DNA of 53,686 bases. It comes from an uncultured Clostridia bacterium. GTDB lineage: Bacteria > Bacillota > Clostridia > Oscillospirales > Ruminococcaceae. This document shows positions 38,519 to 47,700 of the stretch, piece by piece (the first letter of the stretch is position 1; each line of letters opens with the position of its first letter). The notes under the pieces were generated by a model. The model did not search any database. It was not told where the DNA came from and saw only the letters and a list, made by a program, of their open reading frames with translations. The DNA is taken from NCBI GenBank assembly GCA_947383835.1, contig CANDEV010000018.1, positions 1 through 53,686 on the forward strand, written 5' to 3'. The position numbers and the translations under genes were made by a program.

Positions 38519-40504
38519 TTACTTTTCGTTTTTGATGTATTTTTGAATAAGACTTATAAGCTCCTTGACATATGCGTCGGGATTTTCAACGCTTTGTGCA
38601 AGCTTCAATGCCGACTGCGCGGAGGCGCTTCCCTTGTAATCGCTGTCCTTGAGGACAAGTCCGAACTCGGCGGCAGCACAGGCAAGCTTCATTCCGCCGC
38701 TCATTGTTTTGGAGTGATCCTCCTTGTTCACAGTCTTTGTGACCTGCTGTATTTTGCCGTTTTCGGCATTTTTATAGCGCACCTTTATCGTCAGCAGCTC
38801 GCTTGTGTCATTGCCTGTAGTTTCCTGATATTTAAGGGACTCCTTAGACTTTCCGTCCGCAGGGATAATTTCATACAAAGCAGTAACGCTCTGACCTGCT
38901 CCGACTTCGCCCGCGTCCTTGGTGTTGTCGGTGAAATCTTCGTTTGCCATGCGGCGATTGTCGTAGCCGATAAGACGGTAGCCTTTTACAGCCGCAGGAT
39001 TGAATTCCACCTGAATTTTAACGTCCCCCGCAATTGTGAAAAGCGTGCTGTTGCGCTCATCGGAAAGTACCTTGTAAGCTTCCCGCGCGGTGTCTATGTA
39101 GTGGTAGCTGCCGTTGCCGTTGTCCGCAAGAGCCTCCATTTTGTTGTCCTTTATATTGTCCTTTCCGAAGCCGAGGACTGTGAAGTACACGCCGTTTTTC
39201 CGCTTTTCCTCAATAAGCTTTGTAAGCTCCGTTTCACTTGAAATACCAACGTTAAGATCGCCGTCCGTCATCATTATAATGCGGTTGTTGCCGCCCTCGA
39301 TAAAGTACTTTTCCGCAAGTGAGTAAGCCGCGTTAATGCCGCCTTCGCCGTTGGTGCTGCCGTCTGCTTCAAGCAATGAGGTAAGCTTTGAAACAGTCTT
39401 TACCTGCGTACCCCGTGCACCCGCAAGAATAATTCTCTCCTCGCCCGAATATGTAACAATTGAAATTCTGTCCTTGTCGGTCATATTTTTCGCAAGCATA
39501 TTTACGGACTTTTTCACAAGCTCGATTTTTTCCTCCGCGACCCAGTCCATAGAGCCGCTTGTGTCTATGAGGAACACAAGGTTCGACGCGGGAGTTTCCA
39601 CTAAGTCCTTGCCCTGAATACCCACCTTAAGGAGCTGTGAACCGCTGTTCCACGGGCAGTCGGTAAGCTCAGTGTTGATGTTGAATGTGGTCTTTGCAGG
39701 CTTGGGATAGTCATAGTCAAAATAGTTCAGCATTTCCTCAATTCTTACAGCGTCCGCAGGGACGTTGTCACCGTCGTTTATAAGCCTGCGGACGTTGGCG
39801 TAGGAGGCTGTGTCAACGTCCGCCGAAAATGTGGAAAGGGGAGTTATGGCAGGATTTTTGTAGCCGCTTTCCTCGCTGTGACTGTACTCCTCCGTGTTGG
39901 GGACGGAGTATCCGTCGTCAGCCTCCGCCTCCGCAGGCGCGGACGCGCCAATGTCGTAATCGGCTTCTTCATATTCTGCCTCGTCCGGCTCGGGCTCGGG
40001 CAGGTCGTCATAATCGTCCATAGGCGGCGCACCGCATGCAACTTCGTCAGCTTCATATTCGGAATTGTAATCATCTTCTTCATAGTCATCATCGTCATAG
40101 CTTATTGCTCTGTATTCAATTGCGTTTGAATAATCGCTGTACTTTTTCTTGTCGTCATATGTAAAGGTAACAGCCCTTACTTTGTACTGCCCATAATCAC
40201 TGCTGCAATAGAAGCTTCTGTCAAGCGTCTCGCCGACCTTAGTGTAATTTCCGCCGTTGAGGTTACGGCGGTACACCTCATAGTAAAGCGCGCCGTCAAC
40301 TTCCGACCATTCCAAATGGGTGTTGTAATAATATGATTTGTCAAATTTCAGCTTTGGCTTTGATTTTTCAAATGACTTGACCTCGTTTGATGAGACAGGA
40401 GTCGGCAGATCGTCAAGGTCTATCTTCGCCGATACGGATATTGCGGGGAGAGTCCCCGCCGCAAGGACTGCCGCCAGTATGCCGGATAAAATTCTTTTTT
40501 TCAT
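38519..40504 (-). CDS. Secreted VWA-domain protein (YfbK-like)
   Basis: The start is the ATG at 40504 (MKKRILSGILAAVLAAGTLP), with AAAGGAAG upstream. The 661-aa protein has a signal peptide (1-26) and a fibronectin-type-like domain (about 55-130, HLEWSEVDGALYYEVYRRN). A strongly acidic stretch with Asp/Glu/Pro/Tyr repeats follows (about 145-200). Next come the YfbK N-terminal region (FSADVDTASYANVRRLINDG) and a VWA domain with MIDAS motif DTSGSM. The YfbK C-terminal domain (QVEFNPAAVKGYRLIGYDNR) ends it. VWA/YfbK proteins probably bind metal-dependent partners at the cell surface. The fibronectin-like part and acidic linker are unusual additions. Confidence 0.82.
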   Translation of the reverse strand: MKKRILSGILAAVLAAGTLPAISVSAKIDLDDLPTPVSSNEVKSFEKSKPKLKFDKSYYYNTHLEWSEVDGALYYEVYRRNLNGGNYTKVGETLDRSFYCSSDYGQYKVRAVTFTYDDKKKYSDYSNAIEYRAISYDDDDYEEDDYNSEYEADEVACGAPPMDDYDDLPEPEPDEAEYEEADYDIGASAPAEAEADDGYSVPNTEEYSHSEESGYKNPAITPLSTFSADVDTASYANVRRLINDGDNVPADAVRIEEMLNYFDYDYPKPAKTTFNINTELTDCPWNSGSQLLKVGIQGKDLVETPASNLVFLIDTSGSMDWVAEEKIELVKKSVNMLAKNMTDKDRISIVTYSGEERIILAGARGTQVKTVSKLTSLLEADGSTNGEGGINAAYSLAEKYFIEGGNNRIIMMTDGDLNVGISSETELTKLIEEKRKNGVYFTVLGFGKDNIKDNKMEALADNGNGSYHYIDTAREAYKVLSDERNSTLFTIAGDVKIQVEFNPAAVKGYRLIGYDNRRMANEDFTDNTKDAGEVGAGQSVTALYEIIPADGKSKESLKYQETTGNDTSELLTIKVRYKNAENGKIQQVTKTVNKEDHSKTMSGGMKLACAAAEFGLVLKDSDYKGSASAQSALKLAQSVENPDAYVKELISLIQKYIKNEK

Positions 40505-40631
40505 GGTAAAACTTCCTTTCATGTTTTGTTTGATTTTCTGCATGAATTTGGTCTTTCTATACTAAATACAATTCAGAAAGCCGAAATTTTTCATTTGTCT
40601 TAATATTTTTTGGCTTTTTGTAGCATTGCAT

Positions 40632-40664
40632 AAAAAAATGTGCAATCATTGGTACGATTGCACA
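40632..40664 (-). terminator. Terminator of the gerA operon
   Basis: TGTGCAATC (40639-40647) and GATTGCACA (40656-40664) flank eight bases. On the - strand seven T follow. It lies 13 bases after the gerAC stop. Confidence 0.85.
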
Positions 40665-40676
40665 AAAAGTTTTAGG

Positions 40677-41744
40677 CTATTCATGAGAGGTCACATTTAC
40701 CGTCAGCACGCTTTCTCCGAGGTACTTCTCATCATTTTCGCAGTACTCGCCGTAAAAGTCGGGACAGTCCCTCCGTACAAGCTTCTTTATATCGAAAATG
40801 TCGCAGGAATTGTACCATACCGCCGTCGAAAACGCGCTTATGCAGGTATCCTTGACGCTTTCGCGGACAGCCGCTTCAATAAGCTTTTCGTTTGCGCCGA
40901 AAGGGTTTTCCTCCGTTTTTATCTTTATGCACACGTCCGCGCAGACCCGCAGCTTTCCCTCGGAATACTCCGTTTTAAGGCAGGACTTCGTTCCCGTGAT
41001 ATAAGCCGTAGCGCGGTTTTCCCCCGCAATTACGGGGACGGTTATCCTGTCTCCGCGCTCAAAAGAGTTTGTGAGAAGCTTTACCCCCTGTACGTCCTCC
41101 TCCGCAAGATAACCTGCCGTACCGTTTTTCCGTGCAAAGGTCATGCCCCGAAAGCGTATTGTCTCACCGTCGGAAGCAATACAGGGCAAAGCCGCCGCCG
41201 TATCCGATATTCCTGTTTTTGAAGCAACGTCCGCAACCGAGGTGTACACCGTTTCTCCCTGTGAGGCGGCAGTCTCCATAAGCTTTAAAAGCTGTTCCGC
41301 GGAAAAAGTGCCGTCCTCCAAAAGCGTTTCCGCAACAGCCTGCGGGTCGTCGGAGTATGCCACGGGGCATGAGGGTGACACGCTGCCGTCAAGAAAAAGC
41401 GCAAGCTCGTCCGAGGGATTTTCAATTCCCTCACCGATAATAAGCAGCTTGATGTGCCCTAAAAAAAGCTTTTTTCCGAGGGAAAGCTCCGCGTCCGCAA
41501 GAGCAGCGGAAATCGTTGCTCCGCTGCCGCTTACCGAAATGCTGTTCGCCTTGCTCACGTCCGGGTCGGGAGTACCGCTTTCCGACTTGTAAATTTGCAG
41601 GGATACTGCGTATAGATCATCTTCCCGTTCAAGTCCCATAAGCTGTACAAAAGCTCTGTCGTTGACCTCCAAGCCCCCGAAGCAGCCCGACATTGTTAAA
41701 GCTGTGCAGATAAAAAACAGTACGCAGAATATTTTTTTAACCAT
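40677..41744 (-). CDS. gerAC: Spore germination lipoprotein GerAC (Ger(x)C family)
   Basis: This lipoprotein forms the C subunit of a nutrient germinant receptor in the spore inner membrane. The lipobox is in CTALTMSGCFGG (Cys21). The N-terminus continues with LEVNDRAFVQLMGLEREDD, typical for the family (D-R-A-F-V-x-x-x-G-x-D). The C-terminal domain (KIKTEENPFGANEKLIEAAV) is the other hallmark. It overlaps gerAB by eight bases. Last gene of the operon. Confidence 0.9.
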   Translation of the reverse strand: MVKKIFCVLFFICTALTMSGCFGGLEVNDRAFVQLMGLEREDDLYAVSLQIYKSESGTPDPDVSKANSISVSGSGATISAALADAELSLGKKLFLGHIKLLIIGEGIENPSDELALFLDGSVSPSCPVAYSDDPQAVAETLLEDGTFSAEQLLKLMETAASQGETVYTSVADVASKTGISDTAAALPCIASDGETIRFRGMTFARKNGTAGYLAEEDVQGVKLLTNSFERGDRITVPVIAGENRATAYITGTKSCLKTEYSEGKLRVCADVCIKIKTEENPFGANEKLIEAAVRESVKDTCISAFSTAVWYNSCDIFDIKKLVRRDCPDFYGEYCENDEKYLGESVLTVNVTSHE

Positions 41745-42795
41745 TATTTTTTGCCCCCTTAGATTTGTTCAAAAGCAGATAGATCAGCGGTATAACACCC
41801 GTCAGAAGAATTATTGAACAGCCCGACAGCAGCCTGAAGCCTCTTTCGGAAAGCTCCGCGCCTGTGAGAGTAAGGGCGGCGGCAGCCGCAAAGACTATGA
41901 CTGCGGCAATGCTGGCGCTGAATTTAATTTTCGGGAAGACCTCTGCCATAAGCCCCGCCGAAATGTGGAGAAAAAGGGAAATGTTTATTACGGCGGTGAC
42001 AGTCCACACAATGAGGTAAAGGGCGTCCCCCCGCTGTATAAAGCCCGTTCCGCCGAATGTCCCCACCGTTAGGAACGGGTAATCGGTAAGCCTTGCAAAG
42101 TCACCCAAAACAGCGGTTATAAGCAGCGTTACCGCTTCAATAAGAATGAGCTTTGAAGCCAGCAAGCCGTATACTCCGCAGCGGAGCTTGTCCCTGACGT
42201 GCTTAGCAAGAAACGCCGCGGCGCATATTTCTCCGTTTCGGGCAATGTCGTCCATGACCGCAGTAAAAAGATTTTTTTCTTCAAGCTTGCCGAATATCAG
42301 ATTTGTAATGTCAAAATCCTGCGCCGAATAAAGCACCATGATCACCAGCGCCGCCAAAAAAAGCCAGAAAAGCAGTACCCCGCTTCTGCCCAGAGCCTCC
42401 ACACCGAGACAGGCGCAGTAAACGCACACCGCCAGCAAAACCGCAAGCATGATAATGCTGCCGCTGTGCCTGAAAAATCTTGCGCTTAAAAATTTCTGAA
42501 AATGCAGCAGACTGTTCACCGCGTAGAAAAGAAAGAACAGCAGGTACACCGCCGCCGTCAGTATGCCGCAGAAACGGTTTTTTTCAAGGGCGGTCTCGGT
42601 GACGCTTTTTTTCAGCAAAACTATCGGTATCATCAGCACTGCCTGGATCACGGTCGAGATGACCGCTGCGGTCATTTGCAGAGTAAGGTCGCCGCTGTTT
42701 GCTGACGCGGGCGCAAAGGTCATAAGAGTAAAGACCCTGCACATAAAAAGCAGCAGCAGGAACTGTCCCCAGCCTATTTTTTGAGTTTTTTCCAT
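41737..42795 (-). CDS. gerAB: Spore germination permease GerAB
   Basis: The 352-aa membrane protein with about ten hydrophobic segments belongs to the GerAB/amino-acid permease family. It binds the germinant in the spore inner membrane. The start MEKTQKIGWGQFLLLLFMCR has AGGAGG upstream. An inverted-repeat element (42846-42949) lies between this gene and gerAA. Confidence 0.88.
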   Translation of the reverse strand: MEKTQKIGWGQFLLLLFMCRVFTLMTFAPASANSGDLTLQMTAAVISTVIQAVLMIPIVLLKKSVTETALEKNRFCGILTAAVYLLFFLFYAVNSLLHFQKFLSARFFRHSGSIIMLAVLLAVCVYCACLGVEALGRSGVLLFWLFLAALVIMVLYSAQDFDITNLIFGKLEEKNLFTAVMDDIARNGEICAAAFLAKHVRDKLRCGVYGLLASKLILIEAVTLLITAVLGDFARLTDYPFLTVGTFGGTGFIQRGDALYLIVWTVTAVINISLFLHISAGLMAEVFPKIKFSASIAAVIVFAAAAALTLTGAELSERGFRLLSGCSIILLTGVIPLIYLLLNKSKGAKNNG

Positions 42796-42845
42796 TGTCA
42801 GCCTCCTTAAAAAATATTGCGTACATTTTTATGTCCCGTATTTTT

Positions 42846-42949
42846 ATACTAATTCACGACCTAAATGTTTACAAAAAATTCAAGTAAAAATTTGCGTATA
42901 TGATTTTTGCGCCGAATTTTTTGTCTGCACATTGGGAGTGAATTAGTAT
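42846..42949. mobile_element. Small inverted-repeat element, copy B (ATACTAATT family)
   Basis: The 104-base element is almost identical to copy A, with perfect 12-base ends. It lies between gerAA and gerAB. Its last base is the first base (on the + strand) of the gerAA stop codon. Confidence 0.75.
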
Positions 42950-44433
42950 TATTCCTGCATATCGACGCCGTGCAGATCCTCCACGGAAGCCCTGCCCTTT
43001 GCCATTTTTTTGAAACCTATCCTTGTAAGCACGTCCCGCATAGCTTTAGGCGTAAAGGGTGACAGTGGGGACATCACAGGCGCGCCGTAATTTTCAAGAG
43101 AGCAGATATTTACAAGTACAGCCGCCGCAAGGAGAGAAATTCCGTAAAGTCCGCCTATACCGCCTGCTATAACGGCGATAAAGCGGAGCATTGTCACGGG
43201 CTGGTTTAACGACGGTACAACAAATGAAGCCGTCACCGCGATAGCACAGACAAGCAGCAGGGGATTGGAAATAAGTCCAGCGGAAACAGCCGCGTCCCCG
43301 ATAATAAGTCCGCCGACTATGGAGACCGCTCCGCCTACGCTTTTGGGCAGACGCACTCCCGCCTCCCTGATTATTTCGTAGAAAAGCAGGATTATAAACG
43401 CTTCCACCGCTAAAGGCAGGGGAGCGGTCTGCTCGGCGGCGGCAAGAGTTACCAAAAGCGTGTGGTTGAAAAGCTCAGGGTGGAACGTTGCTATCGCCAC
43501 ATAAAGCGCAGGCAGGAACACCGCAAGGAAAAACGCCAGATACCTTATCCACCGAATTAGAAACGCGTAAAAGGGACGAAAATTGTAATCGTCCAGCGTT
43601 TGAAAATTCTCGATAAAAAGGGACGGCAAAACTATTGCAAAGGGCGTCCCCTCAATAAGCAGACCTATCCTGCCCTCTAAAATTTTCGCGCAGAAAACGT
43701 CGGGACGTTCCGTCACGGAAACTCCCGAAAAGACCGTATGCTTAACGTCGTCCAAAAACGGTTCCACATAGCCGCTGCCGAGAATTGTTTCAAGGGGTAG
43801 TCCCTCAAGCTTTTGACGAATTTTTTTAACAAGCTTCATAGGGACTCTGTCCGCCATGTAAGCGAGGATAACGTCCACATGGCTTGTGTCCGTCACGGGA
43901 AAAAGCTCGAACCGCAGCAGAGGTGATTTTATTCTCCTGCGGACAAGTGACATACTTGTTCGGACGGTCTCCACAAACCCTTCGTGAGAGCCGCGGATGT
44001 TTCCCTCCGAGGACGGCTCGTCAATTCCCTTTGTCTCGTAGCCCTGAACGCCGAAAGCGAAAGCTGTGGAAACTCCGTCTATAAGCAGTACAGCAAAGCC
44101 GCTCATAAGCCGCCTTATAAGGTCGCCGTACTCCTCCGGCAGACCCCTGTCAACGGTCAGCAGCATTTTGTCGCGGACGTGTTCAAACAGTCCCCTTGGC
44201 GTAAATTCCTCCCCCGAAATATTTGTCAGGGGACGGAGTATCAGGTTTGTTATAGTCCCCGTGGAAACCATTCCCTCAAAGCATATCAGACAGCAGGGGA
44301 CGCTGCCGATAAAAAACGGATTTGTAAGCAGGTCGGAGCTTTTCCCCAAAATGCGCTCGATATTGCGGACGTTTTCGTCCAGTGATTTTGAAATCGGGAT
44401 ATTTTTAAATTCATACATATTCGGAACAGTCAT
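42949..44433 (-). CDS. gerAA: Spore germination protein GerAA
   Basis: The A subunit of the germinant receptor. The 494-aa protein has an N-terminal cytoplasmic part (LLTNPFFIGSVPCCLICFEG, RRRIKSPLLRFELFPVTDTS) and a GRIGLLIEGTPFAIVLPSLF segment before about five membrane helices. Those features are typical of the family. The last codon reads Gln-Glu and then TAA formed at the end of element B. The ATG at 44433 has AGGAGG upstream. First gene of the operon. Confidence 0.9.
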   Translation of the reverse strand: MTVPNMYEFKNIPISKSLDENVRNIERILGKSSDLLTNPFFIGSVPCCLICFEGMVSTGTITNLILRPLTNISGEEFTPRGLFEHVRDKMLLTVDRGLPEEYGDLIRRLMSGFAVLLIDGVSTAFAFGVQGYETKGIDEPSSEGNIRGSHEGFVETVRTSMSLVRRRIKSPLLRFELFPVTDTSHVDVILAYMADRVPMKLVKKIRQKLEGLPLETILGSGYVEPFLDDVKHTVFSGVSVTERPDVFCAKILEGRIGLLIEGTPFAIVLPSLFIENFQTLDDYNFRPFYAFLIRWIRYLAFFLAVFLPALYVAIATFHPELFNHTLLVTLAAAEQTAPLPLAVEAFIILLFYEIIREAGVRLPKSVGGAVSIVGGLIIGDAAVSAGLISNPLLLVCAIAVTASFVVPSLNQPVTMLRFIAVIAGGIGGLYGISLLAAAVLVNICSLENYGAPVMSPLSPFTPKAMRDVLTRIGFKKMAKGRASVEDLHGVDMQE

Positions 44434-44463
44434 AAAAATCCTCCTGTAAGAGGTCAGAAATTA

Positions 44464-44503
44464 AGAAGACAGAGGCAGGATTTTTCGGATATTTCTGTCT
44501 TCT
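44464..44503. repeat. Inverted repeat in the gerAA-DUF421 divergent gap
   Basis: AGAAGACAG (44464-44472) and CTGTCTTCT (44495-44503) flank 22 bases, about 30 bases before the gerAA start. It might be an operator or leader structure. It is not clearly a terminator. Confidence 0.3.
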
Positions 44504-44621
44504 GAAAAGGTATTATTTCCACGGAATGTAAAAAAATACATATGATTTTTCATTAATTATTTTATATAATATTAATGCGTCCGATGCGTCAAAATTATTA
44601 ATTAGGTTAAAAGGTGTTAAT

Positions 44622-45290
44622 ATGTCCGTAGTATTTATCAGAGCGGTAATTTTATACGTCCTGCTTATCTTCACTGTGAGGCTTATGGGAAAGCGGCAGA
44701 TAGGGGAATTGCAGCCCTCCGAGCTTGCCATAACCATACTTATCTCAAACATAGCAACGCTGCCTGTGGAGGACACAGGTATACCCCTGCTGACGGGGAT
44801 AATCCCCATAGTTACCCTTGCGGGACTGGACGTTATCATGTCGTGGCTTGGGATAAAAAGCCGTACTGTAAGGCGTTTTACCTGCGGCAAGCCCGTTATA
44901 ATCATCAGCGAGGGTAAACTCGACCAAAAGAAAATGCAGTCCATACGCTTCACCGTTGACGACCTTGCCGCAAGCCTGCGAAGTCAAGGCATATTTGACA
45001 TAAGCGAGGTGCAGCTTGCGGTGGTGGAAACAACGGGCACGCTTTCGGTGTACCAAAAATTTTCCGCAAGGAACGTCACAAACGGCGACATGGAGCTTAA
45101 AGGCAAAAATGAAAACCCTCCCGAGGTGGTCGTGGCGGACGGTCAGCTTGTACCCGAAGCAATGGGCAGGCTCGGCATTACTCCAAAATGGATAGAAGCC
45201 GCCCTGAAAAAAGAAAAAGCCGCCATAAAGGACGTGTACCTTATGACGGCATATCCGGGGGGAAAATGTTCGATAATACGGAGGGACTGA
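44622..45290 (+). CDS. DUF421 membrane protein (YetF-like)
   Basis: The 222-aa protein has hydrophobic segments at about 5-20, 37-50 and 55-80. The cytoplasmic DUF421 domain includes RLMGKRQIGELQPSELAITI and a later KPVIIISEGKLDQKKMQSIR. The family is common in Firmicutes, and its members are often linked to sporulation or envelope stress; one homologue, YetF, has spore-membrane roles. It is transcribed away from gerAA and just before a DUF4363 gene. Confidence 0.82.
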   Translation: MSVVFIRAVILYVLLIFTVRLMGKRQIGELQPSELAITILISNIATLPVEDTGIPLLTGIIPIVTLAGLDVIMSWLGIKSRTVRRFTCGKPVIIISEGKLDQKKMQSIRFTVDDLAASLRSQGIFDISEVQLAVVETTGTLSVYQKFSARNVTNGDMELKGKNENPPEVVVADGQLVPEAMGRLGITPKWIEAALKKEKAAIKDVYLMTAYPGGKCSIIRRD

Positions 45291-45294
45291 TATT

Positions 45295-45672
45295 ATGAAA
45301 CGAGTAGTAATAGCCGCCGCTATCATAGCGGCAATAATGGTGTACTCCGCCTCTGCGGCAGTAATAATAAAAAATCGGAACAGCGAGCTTATTGCCGTTA
45401 CCGAGGAAATAAGAGAGTACAACAAAATCGGCGACAGCGAAAAAGCCGCCGCCGCCGCAGATCTGCTGCAAAAGGAGTGGTATGCATTTGAACGGGAAAT
45501 GAGCGTTTTCGTCCGTGACGACAGGCTGAACACATTGAGCGCGTCGGTGGCAAAAATACCCTCATATATAACTGCCGCCAACGACGAGCTTGACGCGGAG
45601 CTTGAAAGCATACACCGCCAGCTTAATATTATTTACCGCTCCGAGCTGCCGACTTGGTATAATATTTTGTAG
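45295..45672 (+). CDS. DUF4363 family protein
   Basis: The 125-aa protein has one N-terminal anchor (MKRVVIAAAIIAAIMVYSAS) and a helical extracytoplasmic part (AAADLLQKEWYAFEREMSVF, VRDDRLNTLSASVAKIPSYI). DUF4363 genes are typically found right after DUF421 genes in Clostridia, as here (four-base gap), so the two products probably act together. The function is not known. Confidence 0.8.
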   Translation: MKRVVIAAAIIAAIMVYSASAAVIIKNRNSELIAVTEEIREYNKIGDSEKAAAAADLLQKEWYAFEREMSVFVRDDRLNTLSASVAKIPSYITAANDELDAELESIHRQLNIIYRSELPTWYNIL

Positions 45673-45678
45673 ATTTTT

Positions 45679-45797
45679 ATACTAATTCACGACCTAAATG
45701 TGTACAAAAAATTCAAACAAAATCTTGAAAAGTTTTAACTTTTTTATATGGATTTTGTGCAGAATTTTTTGTCTACATATTGGGAGTGAATTAGTAT
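45679..45797. mobile_element. Small inverted-repeat element, copy C (ATACTAATT family)
   Basis: The 119-base element has the same 12-base ends as copies A and B, but its centre is about 15 bases longer (an inserted AAAGTTTTAACTTTT-like palindrome). It lies between the DUF4363 gene and the stop of a leftward lipoprotein gene, with its last base in the stop codon. Confidence 0.75.
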
Positions 45798-46810
45798 TAA
45801 TCGCTGTAGCCGTCAAAATAATCTGTTGCCGTAATTAAAGGGTCGGACAGAACAAACTCGCCGTCCTTAAGCGTTACCGTGAAATCCACTCGTATCATAT
45901 CGTCGATAGGCAAAGCCGAGCCGGTTTCGTCAGGTCCCATAAGTCCGAAATATGACATTTTAACGCTGCCGCCCTCAATATCGTAAGATACAAGATTTGT
46001 GTACCAAACGCTTTTTACACCCTCCGGACAGCTTTCCGGCGAGTCGTACACAAAATCCTTGTCCGCTCCCTTTACGCTTACCGTAACGGTTTTTGCGGCG
46101 CTGTCAATATCGGTTTTTATGTACTCCTCCGCAAGCTTTTCGTGATCAAGCTCATATATTTTGTAATGACCGTCTTCCATTTTATAAATTGAAAGCTCAT
46201 CAATACAGCAAAACGTGCCGCCAACTGCATATCTTTTCGTTACGACCTCATTTTCACCGTCACCGTCAATATCCAAAAATTTGCAGGAAGACGTATCGTT
46301 GTACGCAATATTGCCATAACGTGTCCACCAAATATGCTCAAATTCGTCGCCAACACCGTTATGCTCAATAATTATTTTAGGCGGCTTTTCATCGGGGCAA
46401 ATGCCGTAAACCCTTGTTTCACCGTCGGGCAGTTCCATAAGCAAGTATGCAAGACCGCTTTTTCGGATTTCTTCTCTGCCTGTCTCAGTCCAAAAGCTTG
46501 CACCCTCGGGAATAACATTCTGCGGGTCGAGTACATATCCGCTCGGAGAAATAACAAGCCCCTCGGCGGTAATTCCCTCTGTTCCCGCCGTTGTCTCGGA
46601 AGTCTTTGTTGTGACTTCAGCTGTTGTTTCGGTAGTTGTTTCCATAACCGTTTCGGCGGACGTTTCCTCCGTTTGAACTTCGGTCTCCTCCGTAACGGAA
46701 GCCGTAGTTGTTTCGCTTTCGTTACGAATATCTGAATTACCGCTTTCGCAGCCCGACAGCAGGACTGCGGCGGTAAAAATTGCCGAAATAATTGTCGGGA
46801 ATTTTTTCAT
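45797..46810 (-). CDS. Lipoprotein of unknown function (337 aa)
   Basis: The signal peptide KFPTIISAIFTAAVLLSGCE has a good lipobox (Leu-Ser-Gly-Cys). About 50 residues of Thr/Glu/Val linker follow, as in the cluster at 31597-34070. The folded part has VISPSGYVLDPQNVIPEGAS and a long beta-rich region including KFLDIDGDGENEVVTKRYAV, an Asp-rich loop like a VCBS/FG-GAP calcium-binding unit. The stop codon lies at the end of element C. It is just downstream of ricT, without an obvious terminator. Confidence 0.7.
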   Translation of the reverse strand: MKKFPTIISAIFTAAVLLSGCESGNSDIRNESETTTASVTEETEVQTEETSAETVMETTTETTAEVTTKTSETTAGTEGITAEGLVISPSGYVLDPQNVIPEGASFWTETGREEIRKSGLAYLLMELPDGETRVYGICPDEKPPKIIIEHNGVGDEFEHIWWTRYGNIAYNDTSSCKFLDIDGDGENEVVTKRYAVGGTFCCIDELSIYKMEDGHYKIYELDHEKLAEEYIKTDIDSAAKTVTVSVKGADKDFVYDSPESCPEGVKSVWYTNLVSYDIEGGSVKMSYFGLMGPDETGSALPIDDMIRVDFTVTLKDGEFVLSDPLITATDYFDGYSD

Positions 46811-46812
46811 GC

Positions 46813-47679
46813 TTACCTATCCTCTAATCCTTTCAGCGCGTTAAGCTCCTCTTTGTCTATCTTGATTTTTCCGTCCTTGATAACGGTAACGTCTGTCTTG
46901 TCAAAGATCACCGCAGGATCGTCGGACTTTTCAGGCTTGACCTTCAGCTTGCCCGTAAGGAGATTTACCTCCTCAACAACTCCCTTGAAGTCGGGAGTTT
47001 TTACATATGCCCCAACCTTGGGAGTGTTCTTCAAAAGGAAGTCGTAGGAGTCCTGCTCATATTTCAGACAGCACATCAGCCGCCCGCAGGTACCCGAAAT
47101 TTTTGTGGGATTAAGGGACAAGCCCTGCTCCTTTGCCATTTTTATTGACACGGGCTGAAACTCTCCCAAAAAGCCTTTGCAGCAGAATTCGCGTCCGCAG
47201 ATACCCATGCCGCCGAGTATCTTAGCCTCGTCACGAACGCCTATCTGACGAAGCTCTATCCTCGTTCTGAACACCGAAGCCAAGTCCTTTACAAGCTCAC
47301 GGAAGTCAACGCGGGTCTCTGCCGTAAAATAGAACAGCAGCTTGTTGTTGTCAAAGGTGCACTCAACGTCCACAAGCTTCATGTCAAGCTTGTGGGCGAG
47401 AATTTTTTCCTGGCATATTTTAAAAGCGTTCTGCTCCTTGACCTTGTTCTGCTCTATGATTTTCATATCCTGATTTGTGGCGAGCCTTATAATGGTTTTC
47501 AGCGGAGCGGTTATCTTGTCGTCCTCCACCATTTTATTGGGCATGACCACCTCGCCGCATTCAACTCCGCGGGCAGTCTCCACGATTGCAAGCGCACCCT
47601 CCGGTATCTTTGCTTTTCCGGGAGAAAAGTAATAGACCTTCCCTGCGCTTTTAAATCTTATACCGATAATTTCAGTCAT
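46813..47679 (-). CDS. ricT: RicT (YaaT), subunit of the Ric iron-sulfur complex
   Basis: The 288-aa protein is a PSP1-domain protein. RicT works with RicA and RicF in RNase Y-dependent mRNA maturation and affects sporulation and biofilm. The Cys-rich centre has GGMGICGREFCCKGFLGEFQ and SGTCGRLMCCLKYEQDSYDF. The N-terminal part begins with ARGVECGEVVMPNKM. The start at 47679 has GAAAGGAA upstream. In B. subtilis it follows holB; here a toxin-antitoxin pair separates them. Confidence 0.88.
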   Translation of the reverse strand: MTEIIGIRFKSAGKVYYFSPGKAKIPEGALAIVETARGVECGEVVMPNKMVEDDKITAPLKTIIRLATNQDMKIIEQNKVKEQNAFKICQEKILAHKLDMKLVDVECTFDNNKLLFYFTAETRVDFRELVKDLASVFRTRIELRQIGVRDEAKILGGMGICGREFCCKGFLGEFQPVSIKMAKEQGLSLNPTKISGTCGRLMCCLKYEQDSYDFLLKNTPKVGAYVKTPDFKGVVEEVNLLTGKLKVKPEKSDDPAVIFDKTDVTVIKDGKIKIDKEELNALKGLEDR

Positions 47680-47700
47680 AGTATTTCCTTTCTTTTGGCA

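Noticed and set aside
44745..45611. Leftward 288-aa frame opposite DUF421 and DUF4363
   Set aside because: Low-complexity Ser-rich sequence without a family, antisense to two recognisable genes with good ribosome sites.
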